From UBA2779 sp965232165 (GTDB lineage Bacteria > Spirochaetota > Spirochaetia > DSM-2461), in NCBI GenBank assembly GCA_965232165.1, contig CBDDOY010000002.1, forward strand, positions 434,001 to 498,000: a stretch of DNA of 64,000 nt. Direction: 5' to 3'. Position numbers and translations under genes: made by a program. Below are positions 60,782-64,000 of this stretch, one piece after another (positions within the stretch are counted from its first letter, which is position 1; each line of letters begins with the position of its first letter). The notes below the pieces were generated by a model. The model searched no databases, was not told where the DNA came from, and saw only the letters and a program-made list of their open reading frames with translations.

Positions 60782-61840
60782 TTAAACAATTCTCTCTATA
60801 AACCTGACTGCTTCATCCATTGTTTCATCCCAATTTTGAAAAGTCGCGGCTTTTTCTGACAAGGCTGCGGACATTTTTCTTAATACCTCGGGATTATCAA
60901 TTAAATCCCTGAGAAGCCGTTCCAGTAGGCCGTCATCTCCGGGGGAAACAAGAAATCCGCTTATTCCGTCCTCAATTATCTCCGAAGCTCCGCCATTGTT
61001 TGACGCAATCGGAACAACTCCAGCCTTCAGAGCCTCAAGATAAATTATCCCGAAACCCTCCCAATCAGACGGGGATATAAGAATATGGGCTTCGGCAAAG
61101 AATCCGGCAAGCTGCTCATTTGTTACCCTTCCGCTGTAGACTATCTGTTTATCTTCCTCAAATTCCGCTGACAATCTGTGAAGTATTTTCATGTAAGCCG
61201 GGTCATTATCTTCTGAGCCGCAGATATTGAGCTGCCATTTTTTTCCTGATATCTTTTTCAATACCCTTAGAACCATCTCAAGTTTTTTTCTCGGTATAAG
61301 ATTTCCGGCAAATAATAATTTAAGTCTGCCAGAGTATACCCGGCTGCCTTCTCTATGAGGTAGATTATCCTTTCCCGGATAGATGATTTTGTAATATTCG
61401 ATCTCTTTTTTCAGGAGCTTATTGACAGTCTGCAAGGTGCTGTTACTGTTTATGATATAGGCATCGCATCCGCCTAAAAACCATTTTTCAATTTTTCTCG
61501 TTATGATCTTGAATAATAAATTCATCTTCTCTTCAGATCGAAGATGATGAACCACCGAGATGATGGGTGCCCTTATTCCCGATTTCAGCCTCTTATTAAT
61601 CAAAAAAAGACTCGTATGATTTAGCTCATCCTCTATTATCAGAGCCGGGGCATATTTTTTAACCTTGAAAAATAGACTGTTTGAATTTTCAAAAAGACGG
61701 GTTATGAAGCCTCCTTCCCTCTGGGAAAAGACTTTCACATCATGTCCCCGCATCAACAAACTGTCGATTAGGCGCCTGTCGTACAGGAAGCCTCCGGAGC
61801 GCTCATCAGGTTCTCCGTAGAGAATAAACGCTATTCTCAT
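60782..61840 (-). CDS. Glycosyltransferase family 4
   Basis: 352 residues with a two-Rossmann GT-B fold: N-terminal IAFILYGEPDERSGGFLYDR, acceptor-side VVHHLRSEEK, and the C-terminal donor domain (KLLFAGNLIPRKKLEMVLRV, VYSGRVTNEQLAGFFAEAHI, LISPSDWEGFGIIYLEALKA with the EGFGxxxLE pattern, SEIIEDGISGFLV). It is the last gene of the ribA-ribD-ADH-PTPS operon (4-bp overlap), so its acceptor could be the pterin- or pyrimidine-derived product of that pathway. Neither sugar donor nor acceptor can be read from sequence. Confidence 0.85.
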   Translation of the reverse strand: MRIAFILYGEPDERSGGFLYDRRLIDSLLMRGHDVKVFSQREGGFITRLFENSNSLFFKVKKYAPALIIEDELNHTSLFLINKRLKSGIRAPIISVVHHLRSEEKMNLLFKIITRKIEKWFLGGCDAYIINSNSTLQTVNKLLKKEIEYYKIIYPGKDNLPHREGSRVYSGRLKLLFAGNLIPRKKLEMVLRVLKKISGKKWQLNICGSEDNDPAYMKILHRLSAEFEEDKQIVYSGRVTNEQLAGFFAEAHILISPSDWEGFGIIYLEALKAGVVPIASNNGGASEIIEDGISGFLVSPGDDGLLERLLRDLIDNPEVLRKMSAALSEKAATFQNWDETMDEAVRFIERIV

Positions 61841-62217
61841 TTCAGAGGCTGTTCCCAGGATGCCCAGGCAGAATCATTTTCCCAGAGTCTTACTTCAATT
61901 GAATTGACAGTGTCTCCGCCGATTTTACCCGCAATCTCTGCGGCAATAATTCTGCTGAAGAGTTCGAGAGACGGATTAGTATCCTTGAAGGCGGGTAATT
62001 CATTGAGTGTTTTGTCTTCATAGAGATCAATCACCTGTTTCAGAATCTGTTCAACCAGAACAAGGTCTGCAAGATAGTTGTGCTCATCGAGTTTGCCGCC
62101 TATTAATCTGAGTTCCAGCTCGTAGGAGTGGGAATGCAGACTGTTCTCCGTGCCCCAGTCTCCTCCAGTCAGGAAATGCTGTGCTATGAACTTTCTTTTT
62201 AAACATAATTTATGCAT
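61837..62217 (-). CDS. 6-pyruvoyl-tetrahydropterin synthase family protein, PTPS-III-like
   Basis: 126 residues of the T-fold QueD/PTPS family. Zinc ligands are His14 (FIAQHFL) and His28/His30 (LHSHSYELEL). The catalytic Cys that lies four residues before the first His of HxH in QueD is Glu24 here (TENSLHSH). A Glu at this place marks PTPS-III enzymes, which turn dihydroneopterin triphosphate into 6-hydroxymethyldihydropterin. The C-terminal Glu of the pterin pocket is in SIEVRLWEN. Context with RibA and a RibD-type reductase points to a non-folate pathway. ATG overlaps by spacing: 4 bp after the dehydrogenase stop. Confidence 0.85.
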   Translation of the reverse strand: MHKLCLKRKFIAQHFLTGGDWGTENSLHSHSYELELRLIGGKLDEHNYLADLVLVEQILKQVIDLYEDKTLNELPAFKDTNPSLELFSRIIAAEIAGKIGGDTVNSIEVRLWENDSAWASWEQPLK

Positions 62218-62221
62218 CTTT

Positions 62222-63202
62222 CTACCTCATATCAAGGACAACCTGGAGATATTCACCCCCCGGTTCATCAATTATTTTGTAGGCATCGGCGGCCTTTTCA
62301 AATTTAATTTCATGGGTAATCCATGAAGAATACTGATTAGCGGCGAGCCATTTTATGGCGGTGTTCATCCGTCTTTTGTAATCCCATCGGCCTCTTAAAG
62401 CCGGTGCTATGCCCGATACCTGACTGCTGATTATACGAAGCCTTTTTCTGTGAAACTGGCTGCCGAGTTCAAGGCAGACCTTTTTACTTCCATACCATGA
62501 GCCGGCCAATATTCTCCCGTCATAATGCGCATGTTCAAGACAGGATTGCAGGGCTGCCGGGTTTCCTGACAATTCCAGGCTGAGATCATAATTTTCCGGA
62601 ATTTCAGAAGCGGTAAGGGCCGCATCCTCAATATCAGAAGCAAAATCACGGCGATACCGGCTGGGATCAACTATCGTAAGATTCTCGAGAGGGAAGCCTG
62701 ACAGCATTCTGGCTGTGATCTGACCGATGATACCCAGGCCGTAGAGGCAGACTCTCTCCCCCATTATGGGTGCCGAGTCATGGATGAAGGTTACCGCTGT
62801 CTCGCAATTAGGGATAAGAACGCATAACTCAGGTGAGATATCATCCGGCAGGAATATCAGCCGGTCAACACTCACTGCCGTCCAGTCCTGATGCGGATGA
62901 AAAATTAGTACTTTTCTACCCTCCATCCAGCTATTGTCTCTGTCTCCGGTGGTTACGACTTCCCCGATTAAGATATAACCGTAGGGGAAGGGGTACTTTG
63001 CTTCACGGCGAAGTTCTTCGATTGATTCGTCCAGCAGAAGATTTTCCGGAAACTCACCCCTATAGGCCAATCTTTCGGTACCGGCACTGATACCGCAGTA
63101 CAGGGCATGAACAAGTGCCTCATCTGTTGAGAGTTTGCCAATTGATACATCGGTAACGGTAATTTCTCCCGGTTTAACAAACTGCAGCCTTCTGGCCGTC
63201 AT
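62222..63202 (-). CDS. BchC-like/zinc-type alcohol dehydrogenase family protein
   Basis: 326 residues of the MDR fold. N-terminal substrate domain with LYCGISAGTERLAYRGEFP, and Rossmann part with VCLYGLGIIGQITARMLSG and LTIVDPSRYRR. The CGISAGTE motif resembles bacteriochlorophyllide dehydrogenase BchC and related enzymes. The usual GHE zinc histidine is replaced (PYGYILIGEV), so zinc chemistry may be reduced or absent. It overlaps the RibD-type gene by 4 bp and probably oxidises or reduces an alcohol in the same unknown pathway. Not linked to photosynthesis genes here. Confidence 0.8.
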   Translation of the reverse strand: MTARRLQFVKPGEITVTDVSIGKLSTDEALVHALYCGISAGTERLAYRGEFPENLLLDESIEELRREAKYPFPYGYILIGEVVTTGDRDNSWMEGRKVLIFHPHQDWTAVSVDRLIFLPDDISPELCVLIPNCETAVTFIHDSAPIMGERVCLYGLGIIGQITARMLSGFPLENLTIVDPSRYRRDFASDIEDAALTASEIPENYDLSLELSGNPAALQSCLEHAHYDGRILAGSWYGSKKVCLELGSQFHRKRLRIISSQVSGIAPALRGRWDYKRRMNTAIKWLAANQYSSWITHEIKFEKAADAYKIIDEPGGEYLQVVLDMR

Positions 63203-63909
63203 GGAGTCTCCTTATCTATCAGGCATATCCGATCTCTTCCTGCTTCTAACCAGCGGGAAGCTCCTGCTCTCAGCGGAGTGCCGAGAGTACTTGATGCGAG
63301 CAGATTATAACCGCCTAAAAACATCGGGCTTACAGTAACTGCCATCTTGTCCCATAAGCCCGATGCAAGAAAGGAACGCAGAATTCCTGCTCCTCCCTCA
63401 ACCATCAGGAGGCGGATTCCTCTTGCATAAAGGTTCTTTAATACTCCCGGAAATGATAAGCCCTCATCCTTCAAACCTGCCGACAAGATTAAGGCCCCTG
63501 CCTTCTCTAATGACAGCTTCTTTTCTTCATCAGTATCAGGTCCACAGAAGATTATCGGATGTCTGCGGCCTCCGAGAGCATTCGCAGCAGGAGGTGTTCT
63601 CAACTTTGAATCAAGGATTACCGGTACAGGATTGTTCCCTTCTACCAGCCGGACAGATAATCTGGGATTGTCCGATAGGATGGTGCCTATTCCAACCATA
63701 ATGGCATCGCAGTAAGCTCTGATATAATGCACGAATTTCATTGATTCATTACAACTGATTGATGTCGGCCTGCCGGATCCGGTGCTTAGCGAGCCGTCTA
63801 GGGACAGTGCAAAGCTGAGAATTACCTGCGGCTTATCCGGCCTGCCAGAGTTTGCTGATGATTGAAGCCAGTTTTCTATTTCTGTTAAGGCCGGCCTGCT
63901 GCGATCCAT
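63199..63909 (-). CDS. RibD C-terminal-type reductase (dihydrofolate-reductase fold)
   Basis: 236 residues without the deaminase half of RibD. Motifs: VILSFALSLDGSLSTGSGRP, YCDAIMVGIGTILSDNPRLS, NPVPVILDSKLRTP and LLMVEGGAGILRSFL, the NADPH and ribosyl-pyrimidine sites of the reductase. In riboflavin synthesis this enzyme reduces the ribose of the pyrimidine made by RibA. Standing alone next to ribA it would give 2,5-diamino-6-ribitylamino-pyrimidinone phosphate or a related compound. It overlaps the ribA stop by one base (TAATG). Confidence 0.88.
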   Translation of the reverse strand: MDRSRPALTEIENWLQSSANSGRPDKPQVILSFALSLDGSLSTGSGRPTSISCNESMKFVHYIRAYCDAIMVGIGTILSDNPRLSVRLVEGNNPVPVILDSKLRTPPAANALGGRRHPIIFCGPDTDEEKKLSLEKAGALILSAGLKDEGLSFPGVLKNLYARGIRLLMVEGGAGILRSFLASGLWDKMAVTVSPMFLGGYNLLASSTLGTPLRAGASRWLEAGRDRICLIDKETP

Positions 63910-64000
63910 TATCTGGTTTTATTGATGTCAATTAAATGATTCATACGGACGGCCTTGGTCTCGATATATCTGCGGTTATCTTTGAGAATTTCTATTTCAA
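63909..64000 (-). CDS. ribA: GTP cyclohydrolase II, 3' end
   Basis: Only the last ~30 codons are in the window: DNRRYIETKAVRMNHLIDIN then KTR and TAA (63911-63909). NRRYxETKxxRMxH is the standard end of RibA, which opens GTP to the 2,5-diamino-pyrimidinone. The rest lies to the right. As first visible gene of the five-gene unit it likely supplies the substrate. Confidence 0.75.
   Translation of the reverse strand, partial: EIEILKDNRRYIETKAVRMNHLIDINKTR

Noticed and set aside
1..64000. tRNA, rRNA, riboswitch (cobalamin, SAM) and replication origin
   Set aside because: I looked at intergenic stretches and saw no cloverleaf, no B12-box-like element before the cob/hem genes, and no DnaA-box cluster. 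A covariance-model search would be decisive.

Overview
The window looks like a chromosomal segment of a Gram-negative, probably spirochaete-like bacterium. This is inferred from the mix of an LL-diaminopimelate aminotransferase, pyruvate phosphate dikinase, many lipoproteins and beta-barrel-like exported proteins, a CheX/CheY module with a CheA-like kinase, and a long tetrapyrrole operon with unusual fusions. No rRNA, tRNA or CRISPR was seen. Several genes carry single-base frameshifts, so either the genome is decaying locally or the assembly has indel errors.

Layout. 1-1630: the edge of a secreted-protein gene, two gene relics and two repeat families. 1643-4306: ppdK. 4443-15300: an accessory island on the minus strand. 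It begins (transcriptionally) with a previously unlisted 39-residue Cys/Pro/Gly-rich peptide gene that looks like a RiPP precursor, a hairpin, and a PqqD-like peptide-binding gene. It continues into a type I restriction-modification operon (hsdM carrying an in-frame GIY-YIG domain, rhuM, frameshifted hsdS, a YhcG/DUF1016 nuclease, a shrunken GxxExxY gene, hsdR). Transposase relics bound the island. 15436-20863: housekeeping genes aroQ, dapL, metF, ddl and two envelope proteins. 20956-23432: a CheA-like kinase, CheX and CheY. 23622-37572: twelve minus-strand genes, mostly overlapping, running yebC-ruvC-ruvA-ruvB-queA-cobD/cbiP-cobI-gate protein-hemA/met8-hemC/cobA/hemD-hemB-hemL. Together they cover charged tRNA to uroporphyrinogen III, precorrin-2 and parts of siroheme and cobalamin synthesis. 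37736-46119: exported proteins, a UPRT-family protein, a TPR lipoprotein, adk, an S41 protease-like lipoprotein and a UshA-type nucleotidase. 46289-55366: a graveyard of IS1634 and IS3 transposase relics, a decayed restriction endonuclease, one intact IS1634-type element, a lipoprotein with ten near-identical Ig-like repeats, a decayed HARE-HTH gene and a stomatin gene broken by a 48-bp tandem duplication. 55708-59798: a dicarboxylate-type symporter with a NarL-type two-component pair. 59963-60763: EF-G and ACT-domain relics separated by a repeat. 60782-64000: an operon of ribA (3' end), a RibD-type reductase, a BchC-like dehydrogenase, a PTPS-III-like enzyme and a glycosyltransferase, which may make an unknown pterin- or pyrimidine-derived glycoside.

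Three dispersed repeats tie the window together. Rep1 is about 163 bp with 17-bp inverted ends and has six full-length plus three degenerate copies. Rep2 is about 270 bp with 11-bp inverted ends. Rep3 is a 20-33 bp palindrome found inside two Rep1 copies and, in frame, inside hsdR.
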